DNA of 34,970 nt from a virus, in the IMG/VR virus record IMGVR_UViG_3300048573_000222, positions 1 through 34,970 of that record, one strand, 5' to 3'. Every line of letters starts with the position of its first letter. Within the stretch, counting starts at the first letter, position 1. Below the pieces are notes generated by a model, which did not search any database, was not told the DNA's origin, and saw only the letters and a list, made by a program, of their open reading frames with translations. This document shows positions 23,724-31,090 of the stretch, one piece after another. The position numbers and the translations under genes are program-made.

Positions 23724-23878
23724 AGTAAAATATTTTTTAAACGTTGTTCTACATCATAAGGCATATTTCTTTGTCCGTTTAAATACATCGACAAAGTAGG
23801 TTGGGAAATATTTAATTTTTCAGCAATCCAACTTATTTTTAATCCTTTTTGCTTAATAAGCATTTTGTATTTTTTCAT
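23720..23878 (-). CDS. Small HTH DNA-binding protein
   Basis: This 52-residue protein consists of one Cro/CI-type helix-turn-helix (WIAEKLNISQPTLSMYLNGQ at about 17-36). It is too short to carry a repressor oligomerisation domain. It starts the replication operon and may control it or help initiation. Its stop overlaps the next start as ATGA. Confidence 0.75.
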   Translation of the reverse strand: MKKYKMLIKQKGLKISWIAEKLNISQPTLSMYLNGQRNMPYDVEQRLKNILL

Positions 23879-23911
23879 ATTGTGTTATAATTTTATTACA
23901 AATTCTAGTTA

Positions 23912-23933
23912 ATAAAACCGCATCTTATTGCGG
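23912..23933 (-). terminator. Terminator of the helicase transcript
   Basis: On the minus strand CCGCA (23933-23929), loop ATAAGA and TGCGG are followed by TTTTATT. The stem contains the helicase stop codon. Confidence 0.7.
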
Positions 23934-25460
23934 TCGTGTAAAGATAATAATTTTTTTATATTTTTTAATTATTTGTTCGCAAAAAGTAAAATATTTTACT
24001 CGCTTACCATCTTCCAACATCGAGCCTAAAATTTTAAAATAAACGGGTCGTAAAAGTACGTTAAATCTTTTCTGAATATTTGCGTTAAAAGATTCAATTG
24101 TAAAATCTTGAGCTAATAAAAATTTTAACCATTTTTCTTTTAGGACTTTTAAAGTTTCAAATTTCGTTTTGCCTTTATTAATAAAAAAGTTGAGGTCGAT
24201 ACTAGGAATTTCAAGTTTGTTTTTTTTTCCTTGAATTATAAATTCCTTTTGTTCTTTTTCTTGCTCTTCGCCCAATGGTTTTTCATAACCACAATTTGGG
24301 CAAATCTTTTCTTTTGCCAAAGAAGTGAAACCGCACTCGTCACATTCTTGAATGTCATCAACAATATTTTTAATTTTTCGGTCGCTAAAAATCTTGTACC
24401 AATCTCGATCGAAGCTAAATATTTGATGCTCTTCATTATTATTTCCACCGTCAATTAAAGTGAAGTAAGGCTTTTCTATTTTATTTGTTGTTCTTGCACC
24501 ACGTCCCGCAATTTGAATCCAAAGAGAAAGGCTTTTAGTTGCTCGCGCCATTAAAATAACCTCAACATCGCAAACATCAAAACCTTTTGTAAAGCATCCA
24601 GTATTAATTAAAACTGCATCCCTTTGATTTTTAAACCAATAAATAACCTCGGTTCGCTCTTTGCTTTCGTTGTTTACGCTATCATAAGTTCGTACATTTT
24701 TATCTTTAAAAAGTTCCGCATAAATAGCGTTTGTTTCAGTTGAACTTGTAAAAATCATTGTTTTTTTACCATCGCAAAGTTTATCAAAAGTTTTGCGAAG
24801 TGCTGTTTTATAAGATTCGGATTGAAAAACCTCTTTAAGACTTGAAGCCGTGAACTCTCCTGAAGCATCAGTCTTTAATGGCGTACTATCAAACTCGATA
24901 TACTCGTTTTTTTCCCGAACCAAATAGCCGTTTTCCATTAACCAACTTATTGGTTTGCCACAAATAATATCATCATAAACATCTGACATTGTTTCTACTG
25001 CTGATTGAAATTCGTCAATTTTATATCTTTTCAATCTTACGGGAGTTGCTGTAAATCCTATAATTTTGCAGTCTTTTAGAAAAGGGAATAATTTGTTCCC
25101 TTCCCACAAATGGCACTCATCGTAAATGCAATAATCAAACTTTGGCATCTTTGCTTTTCTATTCCAAAGACTTTTTACCATCGCTACAATTACCAAATTT
25201 TCAGGAAATTTTTTATTACCTGCCAAAACACATCCCACGTCAATACCTTGCTTTTTGAAAGTGTCAACTGTTTGATGCACTAAATCAATGCTGTCAACTA
25301 ATATTAAAGTTTTGGTATTTAGTTGTGAAACTAATTCGGTAAATATTACTGTTTTACCTCCTCCAGTCGAGAGTTGAACGCATAAACGGTCAACTATTTT
25401 TATCTTTTCAAAAATACCATCAAGCAACTCTTGTTGGTAAGGTCTTAATGTTTTTTTCAT
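23925..25460 (-). CDS. SF2 DEAD/DEAH-box helicase
   Basis: The 511-residue DNA helicase has the motifs in order: LRPYQQ, Walker A STGGGKT (31-37), DECH, GFTATPVR and QIAGRGART. Two zinc-binding CxxC pairs (CDECGF ... CPNCGY) follow at about 375-395. Enzymes of this type act in replication, recombination or repair. Its mRNA carries the kissing-hairpin leader (25471-25546), and transcription ends at 23912-23933, so it forms its own unit within the early region. Confidence 0.9.
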   Translation of the reverse strand: MKKTLRPYQQELLDGIFEKIKIVDRLCVQLSTGGGKTVIFTELVSQLNTKTLILVDSIDLVHQTVDTFKKQGIDVGCVLAGNKKFPENLVIVAMVKSLWNRKAKMPKFDYCIYDECHLWEGNKLFPFLKDCKIIGFTATPVRLKRYKIDEFQSAVETMSDVYDDIICGKPISWLMENGYLVREKNEYIEFDSTPLKTDASGEFTASSLKEVFQSESYKTALRKTFDKLCDGKKTMIFTSSTETNAIYAELFKDKNVRTYDSVNNESKERTEVIYWFKNQRDAVLINTGCFTKGFDVCDVEVILMARATKSLSLWIQIAGRGARTTNKIEKPYFTLIDGGNNNEEHQIFSFDRDWYKIFSDRKIKNIVDDIQECDECGFTSLAKEKICPNCGYEKPLGEEQEKEQKEFIIQGKKNKLEIPSIDLNFFINKGKTKFETLKVLKEKWLKFLLAQDFTIESFNANIQKRFNVLLRPVYFKILGSMLEDGKRVKYFTFCEQIIKKYKKIIIFTRPQ

Positions 25461-25470
25461 ATTAAAGTAA

Positions 25471-25546
25471 AAACCCCATTTAGGGGCGGTGGACGTCGCT
25501 TGCCTAAATAGGGTTTGATAATATTGTTATGTAGCGTCCACTCTAC
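25471..25546 (-). ncRNA. Kissing-hairpin 5' leader, copy A (before the helicase gene)
   Basis: On the minus strand hairpin 1 is GTAG-AGTGGACG-CTAC (25546-25531), five bases after the -7 box. A 14-bp outer stem follows: AAACCCTATTTAGG (25516-25503) with CCTAAATGGGGTTT (25484-25471), one T.G pair. It encloses hairpin 2, GCG-ACGTCCAC-CGC. The loops share seven complementary bases, GTGGACG with CGTCCAC. TTTTT follows the outer stem, and the ATG comes 10 bases after it. The outer stem plus U tract looks like a terminator placed before the gene. Copy B has the same architecture with different bases, so attenuation or ligand sensing is likely. Confidence 0.65.
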
Positions 25547-25551
25547 AAATG

Positions 25552-25559
25552 CAAATATA
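25552..25559 (-). promoter_or_regulatory. -7 promoter box of the helicase unit
   Basis: TATATTTG on the minus strand lies just inside the short gap after the 73-residue gene. The leader RNA starts about five bases downstream. Confidence 0.7.
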
Positions 25560-25563
25560 TTAA

Positions 25564-25785
25564 TTATTTATTTAAAATTTCATTTTGCCCTTGAAAATTA
25601 TGTCCTTGTTCTTTTAAATAAATATTTAAAACGTCTATCGTCTTTTTTATATCGGTTAAAAACTCTCCTTTTTTCCTGCAGCGAACGATTCTTTTAACAA
25701 CTTCAAATTCGTAACTATTCAAATCTTGGTCATCGCAAAACTTATAAATTGAACCTTTGCTATTATCGTAGTGGTTATTCTGCAT
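25564..25785 (-). CDS. DUF3310-like small protein
   Basis: The 73-residue protein carries the pattern SYEFEVVKRIVRCRKKGEF followed by a helix ending in IYLKEQ. This is typical of the DUF3310 family, found in phage nucleotide metabolism clusters. It overlaps the MazG-like gene by 11 bases. The function of the family is unproven. Confidence 0.7.
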   Translation of the reverse strand: MQNNHYDNSKGSIYKFCDDQDLNSYEFEVVKRIVRCRKKGEFLTDIKKTIDVLNIYLKEQGHNFQGQNEILNK

Positions 25786-26083
25786 CCTTCAAAAATTGTC
25801 CATTAACCATTTTACCAGTCCTTTTTGAAATAACATTATAAGCGATTTCTAAGCATTCTACTAAATCCAAACCTTGCATTTCTGCTTGAATTATTACAGT
25901 TACTAGAATATCGCCTATTGCATCAATTATCTCGGGTCTATCTCCTTTGCGTATTGCTTCAATAAGTTCGTTTGTTTCCTCAAGTGTTTTCAAGGCTTGT
26001 CTTTCGGGTGTACCATATTCCAAGATCCCTTTTTGACTTGCCCAAGAAATCACTAAGGCTTTTAATTCGTTGAATGATTTCAT
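25775..26083 (-). CDS. MazG-like nucleotide pyrophosphohydrolase
   Basis: This 102-residue helical protein has the metal-binding signature EETNELIEAI (about 35-44) followed by DAIGDILVTVII (about 54-65), as in the MazG all-alpha NTP pyrophosphatase family. It may hydrolyse (d)NTPs or alarmones to support phage growth. It is half the length of bacterial MazG, as usual in phages. Confidence 0.82.
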   Translation of the reverse strand: MKSFNELKALVISWASQKGILEYGTPERQALKTLEETNELIEAIRKGDRPEIIDAIGDILVTVIIQAEMQGLDLVECLEIAYNVISKRTGKMVNGQFLKDAE

Positions 26084-26132
26084 AATTGTTTTTTATTATG
26101 GCACCTCAAATTAATGAGGTGCCGTTTATGAT

Positions 26133-26483
26133 TTAGAAGGGTAAATCGTCTGTTTGTGGTTGCGTTGTTGGTGCTGATGGAATTGGTGCAGGACTTTGTT
26201 TTGAGGTGTCTTGTGCCTTAATTTTCCAACCCTGAATCGTATTAAAATACGATGTTTCACCTTGCTGATTTGTCCATTCACGACCCCGTAAATTAACGCC
26301 AATTTCAACACTTTGCCCAACGTGGTAACCATCCAAAACAGCGCATTTATCTTGCACAAATTGCACTAAAATATGCTGTGGATATTGTTCTTCAGTTGTT
26401 ACTACAATGTCTCTTTTTTTGAACCCCGACGATCCCACCTCTTTAGTATTGTCGATAAATTTGATTTTTCCTGTTACTTCCAT
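26133..26483 (-). CDS. SSB-like OB-fold protein (DUF3127 type)
   Basis: The 116-residue protein has an N-terminal OB-type domain (MEVTGKIKFIDNTKEVGSSG ... GREWTNQQGETSYFN). A Pro/Gln/Ser linker and the acidic tip TDDLPF at the very end follow. This tip is the mark of bacterial SSB proteins, which use it to recruit partner enzymes. It probably coats single-stranded DNA during replication and recombination, next to the YqaJ nuclease and the helicase. Confidence 0.8.
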   Translation of the reverse strand: MEVTGKIKFIDNTKEVGSSGFKKRDIVVTTEEQYPQHILVQFVQDKCAVLDGYHVGQSVEIGVNLRGREWTNQQGETSYFNTIQGWKIKAQDTSKQSPAPIPSAPTTQPQTDDLPF

Positions 26484-26485
26484 TT

Positions 26486-26653
26486 TTATTTATTGTTTTT
26501 AAAATTAAACTTCGCTGCTTTTTTTTCGTCTTTTGTAAAATAGCTTTGAGCCTTTACAAGATAATTCGTTTTGTCATTGTTGAATAGAAAATTTCTAACG
26601 ATGTTTGTACCGTCTTTTTTTCTTTCGATTACATGCGTTACTGTGATTTCCAT
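26486..26653 (-). CDS. Small protein between SSB-like and exonuclease genes
   Basis: The 55-residue, highly basic protein (MEITVTHVIERKKDGTNIVR) ends three bases before the SSB-like gene starts. It probably belongs to the recombination operon. No family recognised. Confidence 0.6.
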   Translation of the reverse strand: MEITVTHVIERKKDGTNIVRNFLFNNDKTNYLVKAQSYFTKDEKKAAKFNFKNNK

Positions 26654-26659
26654 AATATA

Positions 26660-27310
26660 TTAAAATTTTAAATTGTTTAATTCGATTTCTATTTGTTCTT
26701 TTAATTTTTCTGCTTCTATTTTAGCGATTACAACCCATTCAGAAATAGTTTTAAATATTGGTTTTGCTTTAGTTCCTAAATTTACCAAACTATCTCTAGT
26801 CAATTCCTTTACAAAAATCGGCTTGTAAATATTCTCAGGTCTATAACTACAAAAGTAATGCTTTTGAAGTTTAGGATTAACCGTGAAATAATGCAAACAT
26901 TGATGTATATTATCGCTTGGAATTTCGTTTGTCAAAATAGTTTTTAAATGTTTTTTTGAATTTGGACATTTTATTTCAGCAGAAATAGTTTGACAATCTG
27001 TTATCCCATCTGGCGAAATTCCGATATATTCGTTTTCTTCGCATTGCAACCATCCGACTTCTTTTAATTCAACTCCTAAATAAGCACTCAAGGCTTTTCT
27101 TGCTTCAGGTTCTAATTCGGAACCTCTTTGCATATCGAATGATTGATAGTTTTCTTTTAAGTCAAACTCTTCACAGATTTCACTTAAAACGTCCTCTAAA
27201 AGAGTATCAGATTTTACAAATAATCCTTTAGATAATGTACCGCCAATCTTTGCGTACCTCGCTTTGTGCCAATCTTCCGAATGCTGTTCAATGTCGTATC
27301 TTGCTATCAT
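26660..27310 (-). CDS. YqaJ-family (lambda exonuclease-like) recombination nuclease
   Basis: The 216-residue protein has RGSELEPEARKAL near residue 63, GISPDGITD near 117 and EIKCPNSKKH near 131. These give the PD-(D/E)XK catalytic acids and lysine in the YqaJ order. The enzyme digests one strand from double-strand ends to make single-strand tails for annealing. It is coupled to the 177-residue gene upstream, its likely partner. Confidence 0.87.
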   Translation of the reverse strand: MIARYDIEQHSEDWHKARYAKIGGTLSKGLFVKSDTLLEDVLSEICEEFDLKENYQSFDMQRGSELEPEARKALSAYLGVELKEVGWLQCEENEYIGISPDGITDCQTISAEIKCPNSKKHLKTILTNEIPSDNIHQCLHYFTVNPKLQKHYFCSYRPENIYKPIFVKELTRDSLVNLGTKAKPIFKTISEWVVIAKIEAEKLKEQIEIELNNLKF

Positions 27311-27840
27311 TTTAAAGTAGTTTTTAGTTTTTCTTTAAGTGCGATTACTGTTGGTAAATGTTGCTCTGTTGGTGTTAATATTTTCCACGCTATTTGCAAT
27401 GCTTCTAAAGACGTGCATAATTTTAATGCTGAAATTGCAACCGCATCGCTAACCACTTTTTTAACTACAGGCTTTACTTTAATACCACCCGTTACTTTTC
27501 CCATCATTTTAACGCTTGGATCAAACCATAAGTCAATTTGAATACCATTCCAACTAGGTAACATTCTACTTTCAGCACTTGAACATCCAAGTTTTTCTTT
27601 TACAATGTCGTTAATGATTTTACGGTTGCCACTATTTGCAACCATATCTTTTACGGGTTCGACAAAAGAAATAAAATAACCATCCGTTTTATTTCCTGAA
27701 ACATCTACACCCCTATCGTAAAATGCTTCTTTAATTGTTAAAATGCAATTGCCTTTTTCTTCAACAATTGCTTCGACATCGATACCCGCTAAATGCGTAG
27801 ATTTTCGATACTTCATTGAGTCAATTTCTGTCTCTTTCAT
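27307..27840 (-). CDS. Probable recombination partner of the YqaJ nuclease
   Basis: The 177-residue protein (MKETEIDSMKYRKSTHLAGI) has no clear motif. It overlaps the nuclease gene by four bases, and such genes often encode a single-strand annealing or end-binding partner. It is the first gene of a unit with the kissing-hairpin leader copy B. A lysine-rich C-terminus and a VKPVVKKVVSD linker suggest nucleic acid contact. Confidence 0.6.
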   Translation of the reverse strand: MKETEIDSMKYRKSTHLAGIDVEAIVEEKGNCILTIKEAFYDRGVDVSGNKTDGYFISFVEPVKDMVANSGNRKIINDIVKEKLGCSSAESRMLPSWNGIQIDLWFDPSVKMMGKVTGGIKVKPVVKKVVSDAVAISALKLCTSLEALQIAWKILTPTEQHLPTVIALKEKLKTTLK

Positions 27841-27859
27841 AATACTTTTAAATTTAAAA

Positions 27860-27938
27860 ACCCTTCCAAAAATTACGGGTCAGCGTAAAAGTCAGAAGGG
27901 TAAAAAATGATTTTCAGTTAGAAGTTCTGACCAACTTC
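27860..27938 (-). ncRNA. Kissing-hairpin 5' leader, copy B (before the recombination operon)
   Basis: On the minus strand hairpin 1 is GAAGTT-GGTCAG-AACTTC (27938-27921), six bases after the -7 box. An outer stem follows, ACCCTTC (27901-27895) with GAAGGGT (27866-27860), then TTTTT. It encloses hairpin 2, TTACG-CTGACC-CGTAA (27888-27873). The two six-base loops, GGTCAG and CTGACC, are perfectly complementary. The layout equals copy A but the bases differ in all helices, which is covariation-like support for the structure. Confidence 0.68.
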
Positions 27939-27943
27939 GAGTG

Positions 27944-27951
27944 CAAATATA
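27944..27951 (-). promoter_or_regulatory. -7 promoter box of the recombination operon
   Basis: TATATTTG on the minus strand lies in the 140-base gap upstream of the 177-residue gene. Confidence 0.7.
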
Positions 27952-27980
27952 ATACTTTTATTTATACAATTGCTAAAAAA

Positions 27981-28109
27981 TTAGAAAAGTTTTTGTTGCG
28001 CTACGTGGTTGTTTATTCGTTCCATTGATTTATCAAAATACTCTTTGTCAAGTTCGCAAGCCGTCAAATCAAATCCGTAATCGTGGCAGGCTATCGCTAT
28101 ACTTCCAGT
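27981..28109 (-). pseudogene. C-terminal stump of a DNA methyltransferase
   Basis: About 42 codons read TGSIAIACHDYGFDLTACEL and end DKEYF...AQQKLF. This matches the last part of phage DNA modification methylases (GSGSTAIAA...G.E.D.EY motif I region and C-terminal helix). Nothing recognisable as methylase precedes it in the frame, and there is no catalytic DPPY motif. It is therefore the remnant left by a deletion that joined it to another gene. Confidence 0.7.
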
Positions 28110-28248
28110 TTTTTTCTGTTTGAGACAAAGATGCATCAATACTAGCCAATTTTTTACTTTTACGCTCTGCAATTAAAACCTCTTTTTTTAGTAAAATTAA
28201 AGATTTTTGAGCATTTTCAATTTCGGTTATTTTTTTTTGGTAGTTCAT
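28069..28248 (-). CDS. Helical protein overlapping the methyltransferase stump
   Basis: The 59-residue ORF (MNYQKKITEIENAQKSLILL) is a charged coiled coil for its first 40 residues. Its last 14 codons read the methyltransferase remnant in the wrong frame, so the protein was probably truncated by the same deletion. The start overlaps the TGA of the preceding gene. Confidence 0.5.
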   Translation of the reverse strand: MNYQKKITEIENAQKSLILLKKEVLIAERKSKKLASIDASLSQTEKNWKYSDSLPRLRI

Positions 28249-28361
28249 AAATAATTCATTTTTGATTCGACAATATAGTAACCATCTTTTATCTCTACTT
28301 TTGGAATAAATTTAGGTTCTTTTTGTTTTGCTTTTTCGGCTTCTTCTTTTGTGTATTTCAT
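28245..28361 (-). CDS. Small Lys/Glu-rich protein
   Basis: The 38-residue protein (MKYTKEEAEKAKQKEPKFIP) overlaps both neighbours by four bases. Function unknown. Confidence 0.5.
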   Translation of the reverse strand: MKYTKEEAEKAKQKEPKFIPKVEIKDGYYIVESKMNYL

Positions 28362-28564
28362 AATTTCTCGAATATTCGTCTCACAAAATAACCTCTTATA
28401 ATCGATACAAAAAAGAATACCAAGGTAATTACAACGTTTTGCGAAAATGTTACCGGAATACCCATCATTGGATATAGAATTACTTGAATTAAAATAGAAG
28501 TTCCCAAACCTATAAAGGTCTGGGTGATGCTCTCGATTAGTGATTTTTTAGGTGATTGTTTCAT
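28358..28564 (-). CDS. DUF7220-like membrane protein
   Basis: The 68-residue protein has two membrane helices (ILIQVILYPMM and VVITLVFFFVSIIRGY regions). The pattern SLIESI...GLGTSILIQ...R.YFVRRIFE is typical of the DUF7220 family of small phage membrane proteins. The role is unknown. Confidence 0.7.
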   Translation of the reverse strand: MKQSPKKSLIESITQTFIGLGTSILIQVILYPMMGIPVTFSQNVVITLVFFFVSIIRGYFVRRIFEKL

Positions 28565-28905
28565 TTCAATATCTTTTTTGTGATTCCTTCAATACTTTTT
28601 GGATCTTTATAATAGGCGTTTATAATAGTTGATAAATTCTGCATATCCCAAACGGGTACGCCAGCAACATCTTTATAAAAAGAATCCATTATATCATAAC
28701 AAACAGTTACAGCTTTTTCTTGACTTTTAATCGATGGATCAAAGTGCTGGGTTTCTATGTTTATCAAATGTTTAATTAGATTATTGCAAAATTGTTTAAA
28801 CGTTCCGGTAAAAAAAGACTTGTTTTTTGCTTTAAAATCGGTTAAATAATTTAGCTGTATTTGTGCTAAAATCTTGATGTGTGTTAATTGTTCTTGTTGG
28901 TTCAT
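28561..28905 (-). CDS. Helical protein of unknown function
   Basis: The 114-residue, all-helical protein starts MNQQEQLTHIKILAQIQLNY. It overlaps both neighbouring genes by four bases. No family was recognised. Confidence 0.6.
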   Translation of the reverse strand: MNQQEQLTHIKILAQIQLNYLTDFKAKNKSFFTGTFKQFCNNLIKHLINIETQHFDPSIKSQEKAVTVCYDIMDSFYKDVAGVPVWDMQNLSTIINAYYKDPKSIEGITKKILK

Positions 28906-29114
28906 AATCCTTTTTCTTTTTTATAGATTTCTAGTAGTTGTTTATTTGATATTCTAAGATACATTTCATTTGTGCAAATAGTTCTTTGGTGTATTAAATA
29001 CCATCCTAGAAACCCAATAGCATAATCATCAGCAATTTTTTCATAACCTACAATTCTGTTTAGATCCTCATCATAGGTAAAAGGTGCGTTTTCAAATTGT
29101 TGTTGTAGTGTCAT
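28902..29114 (-). CDS. Small unknown protein
   Basis: The 70-residue protein (MTLQQQFENAPFTYDEDLNR) overlaps both neighbours by four bases in the early operon. No family was recognised. Confidence 0.58.
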   Translation of the reverse strand: MTLQQQFENAPFTYDEDLNRIVGYEKIADDYAIGFLGWYLIHQRTICTNEMYLRISNKQLLEIYKKEKGL

Positions 29115-29299
29115 AATACTTCTTTTAAATTTTTAATTTGATACGAATTTCTTATACCATTATCCCAAAGTACAATTATAGGGTTGTATTTTCCATTACG
29201 GTTAACAATTGTACCCTCAATACCAATAGGATTGTATTGGTCACGTTTTACGCTTCCGTTGGCGTGTATATTCTTTACGTTGTCTATTATTACTCTCAT
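29111..29299 (-). CDS. Small beta-rich protein
   Basis: The 62-residue protein (MRVIIDNVKNIHANGSVKRD) contains EGTIVNRNGKYNPIIVLWDN, a small SH3-like barrel pattern. The start at 29299 is chosen for its ATGA overlap with the upstream gene; an ATG at 29326 also exists. Confidence 0.58.
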   Translation of the reverse strand: MRVIIDNVKNIHANGSVKRDQYNPIGIEGTIVNRNGKYNPIIVLWDNGIRNSYQIKNLKEVL

Positions 29300-29433
29300 A
29301 ATTTTTCGTTTAATTTTCTGTAACATTCTTTTAAGTCTTTTCGTAGTTGGTTGTTTTGCTGCAGTAAGACCCCATTAGCAATCAAAACTAAGCATATACC
29401 CGTTACTATTAAAATTATTGCTATTGTTTCCAT
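29296..29433 (-). CDS. Small single-pass membrane protein
   Basis: The 45-residue protein (METIAIILIVTGICLVLIAN) has one membrane helix at residues 3-22 followed by a charged coiled coil. The start lies two bases after the preceding stop. A start at 29490 would lie inside that gene and is not preferred. Confidence 0.58.
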   Translation of the reverse strand: METIAIILIVTGICLVLIANGVLLQQNNQLRKDLKECYRKLNEKL

Positions 29434-29435
29434 GA

Positions 29436-29708
29436 TTATTGTGTTATTTTGGTTAGTAGTTGTTCGATATCGTAACCATAAGCCCCGCACTCTACTTTGT
29501 CATAAATCTTGTTCAACAATTCAAACATTTCAGGAGCTGATGCGATTATTTTGGCGTTTGCAATCCCTATTGTGTCAGGCAGTAATTTTCCTCTTCTGTC
29601 GTGTTCAAAAGTCATTAGATGACAGCCTCCAATTATTCTTCTTGTTTGTTTGTTCATAATAGTTAGCCCGTCATTGAACCACTCTCCCTTTGTTCCTTTA
29701 AATTCCAT
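29436..29708 (-). CDS. Small conserved-type phage protein
   Basis: The 90-residue protein ends in a helix with ANAKIIASAPEMFELLNKIY, a pattern found in many short phage proteins of unknown role. Confidence 0.6.
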   Translation of the reverse strand: MEFKGTKGEWFNDGLTIMNKQTRRIIGGCHLMTFEHDRRGKLLPDTIGIANAKIIASAPEMFELLNKIYDKVECGAYGYDIEQLLTKITQ

Positions 29709-29710
29709 AG

Positions 29711-29977
29711 TTATAAATTTACGTTAATTTCATTAATTTTTTTATCAAAATTTGGGTCGTATTCTTTTGTTGATTTTCGCTCAAAAGAATTAATCAACTT
29801 ACATTCATAACTTGCTTGTTTTTCTCTTTTTGCCATTTCAAACAAGAAATTTGCTTTTACCTTTTCAAATAAATCTAACGCTTCCATTGTTGAATTTTGA
29901 ACAATTAAAAGTTCTGTAATCAAATCGAGTTTACTTTTTTGCTCGATGGTCCTAAATAATTTTTGTAGTATTTTCAT
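29711..29977 (-). CDS. Helical protein of unknown function
   Basis: The 88-residue, charged, helical protein (MKILQKLFRTIEQKSKLDLI) overlaps the upstream gene by four bases. No family was recognised. Confidence 0.58.
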   Translation of the reverse strand: MKILQKLFRTIEQKSKLDLITELLIVQNSTMEALDLFEKVKANFLFEMAKREKQASYECKLINSFERKSTKEYDPNFDKKINEINVNL

Positions 29978-30357
29978 AATTTCTCAAATGTTATAACGGC
30001 TTTCATTCCGTTTTCGTTAGCTTTTTTGTTTAATGCTTCGATTTCTGTAGAGTAGTCTGGGGTTGGTTTGATTCTGATACTATCTTGGTTCGGTACATCA
30101 ACCCATCTTCCGTATATTTGATATTGAAAAACAACTTTCGGATTCCCAAACTCCGCTAAAAATTCTTGCTCGGATACTTCGGTGTATGCTGAACATACAA
30201 ATAACATAATATGGTATCCTGAATTAAAACCTTCTAAATCTATAAAGTTTGGAAAATGAAAATATTTATCATTAGAATCAATATAATATTGAAACCCAAA
30301 ATCTTCTTTAATCCAAGCCAGAATCGCTGGCGTTAACTTTGTTGCTAATTTTTTCAT
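29974..30357 (-). CDS. Protein of unknown function
   Basis: This 127-residue mixed alpha/beta protein (MKKLATKLTPAILAWIKEDF) has no recognised family. It is coupled by four-base overlaps to both neighbours. Confidence 0.58.
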   Translation of the reverse strand: MKKLATKLTPAILAWIKEDFGFQYYIDSNDKYFHFPNFIDLEGFNSGYHIMLFVCSAYTEVSEQEFLAEFGNPKVVFQYQIYGRWVDVPNQDSIRIKPTPDYSTEIEALNKKANENGMKAVITFEKL

Positions 30358-30494
30358 AATTTCTTTACATTTATTTTTGTTGCTGTTGGATACATTTGTT
30401 TTGCAAATTTTGTAGCATAAATTGCGTCTATTGCTTCGATTTCGATGGTCTCAAATTCCGTTGTTGAGTGCCAAATTTCAATTTTAAATTTCAT
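30354..30494 (-). CDS. Small unknown protein
   Basis: The 46-residue protein (MKFKIEIWHSTTEFETIEIE) has a strand-strand-helix pattern and four-base overlaps with both neighbours. Confidence 0.55.
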   Translation of the reverse strand: MKFKIEIWHSTTEFETIEIEAIDAIYATKFAKQMYPTATKINVKKL

Positions 30495-30757
30495 ATTAAT
30501 TCTCTTTTGATTGCTAATAATTGATTGATAATAAATGTGTTTTCAGAATGTGCCATTGCGTCTAATGAAAATACTATTTTTTCCATCGCTTTTTTTACCT
30601 TAGTTTCATGCAGAAATATTGCATTTTCTAGTGGTTCAAAATCTTGCGTTTCTTTTGCGTAATCTAAACATTGGCTTAGGTCGTCGCTTTCAAATACTTC
30701 TAATCGGTCTATCCAATTAGTTGGGTTTTCTGGGCTGTGTTCTTCAAATGTGTTCAT
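30491..30757 (-). CDS. Acidic protein, first gene of the early operon
   Basis: The 88-residue, strongly acidic protein (MNTFEEHSPENPTNWIDRLE) follows the -7 box at 30774-30781 by 17 bases. First early genes with such acidity often counter host defences as DNA mimics, but this is inference from charge and position only. Confidence 0.6.
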   Translation of the reverse strand: MNTFEEHSPENPTNWIDRLEVFESDDLSQCLDYAKETQDFEPLENAIFLHETKVKKAMEKIVFSLDAMAHSENTFIINQLLAIKRELI

Positions 30758-30865
30758 ATCGTTTATTTTTTTACAAAGATAGACATTAATTTTATTTAAC
30801 TACTATTAAAAAAATATTTTTTTATATCATTTTTATTTTTATCTTTGCCAAAACAAATAATAACT
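30758..30865. promoter_or_regulatory. Divergent promoter region
   Basis: TATCTTTG occurs on the minus strand at 30781-30774 (early operon) and on the plus strand at 30840-30847 (50-residue gene and cassette array side). The 108-base region is over 80 percent A+T. It is the only divergent intergenic region and may be the control point between phage genes and the array. Confidence 0.7.
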
Positions 30866-31018
30866 ATGGGAAGAAATAAGCTGCCACAAGGCGAAAGAAA
30901 GGACAAAGTAGATGTATTCGTAAAGAGTAAAACAATCGAAAAGATTGGTTATAAAAAGTGCGCTGAAATAGCTGTGACGGCTATTGAAAAGGAATACTTT
31001 AAATTTGAGAAATTATAA
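30866..31018 (+). CDS. Small ribbon-helix-helix-like protein
   Basis: The 50-residue protein (MGRNKLPQGERKDKVDVFVK) has a basic N-terminus, one short strand (VDVFVK) and two helices, the outline of a ribbon-helix-helix DNA-binding protein. It is transcribed from its own promoter 19 bases upstream, divergent from the early operon, the usual site of a phage regulator. Its TAA is part of the first array core (TTATAAC). Confidence 0.6.
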   Translation: MGRNKLPQGERKDKVDVFVKSKTIEKIGYKKCAEIAVTAIEKEYFKFEKL

Positions 31019-31047
31019 CGTTTTGCGGCTATACGAGGTTGTTGCCG
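31013..31047 (+). repeat. Half attC-like site 0 (left end of the array)
   Basis: The left half only, TTATAACGTTTTGCGGC followed by TATACGAGGTTGTTGCC, is the standard left arm. The matching right arm ending in CTGTTA is missing, and the next gene starts after an A-rich stretch. This marks one end of the array. Confidence 0.6.
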
Positions 31048-31090
31048 AATTAAAAACCGACCTCACAAACACAAACTAATATTTAAAATT

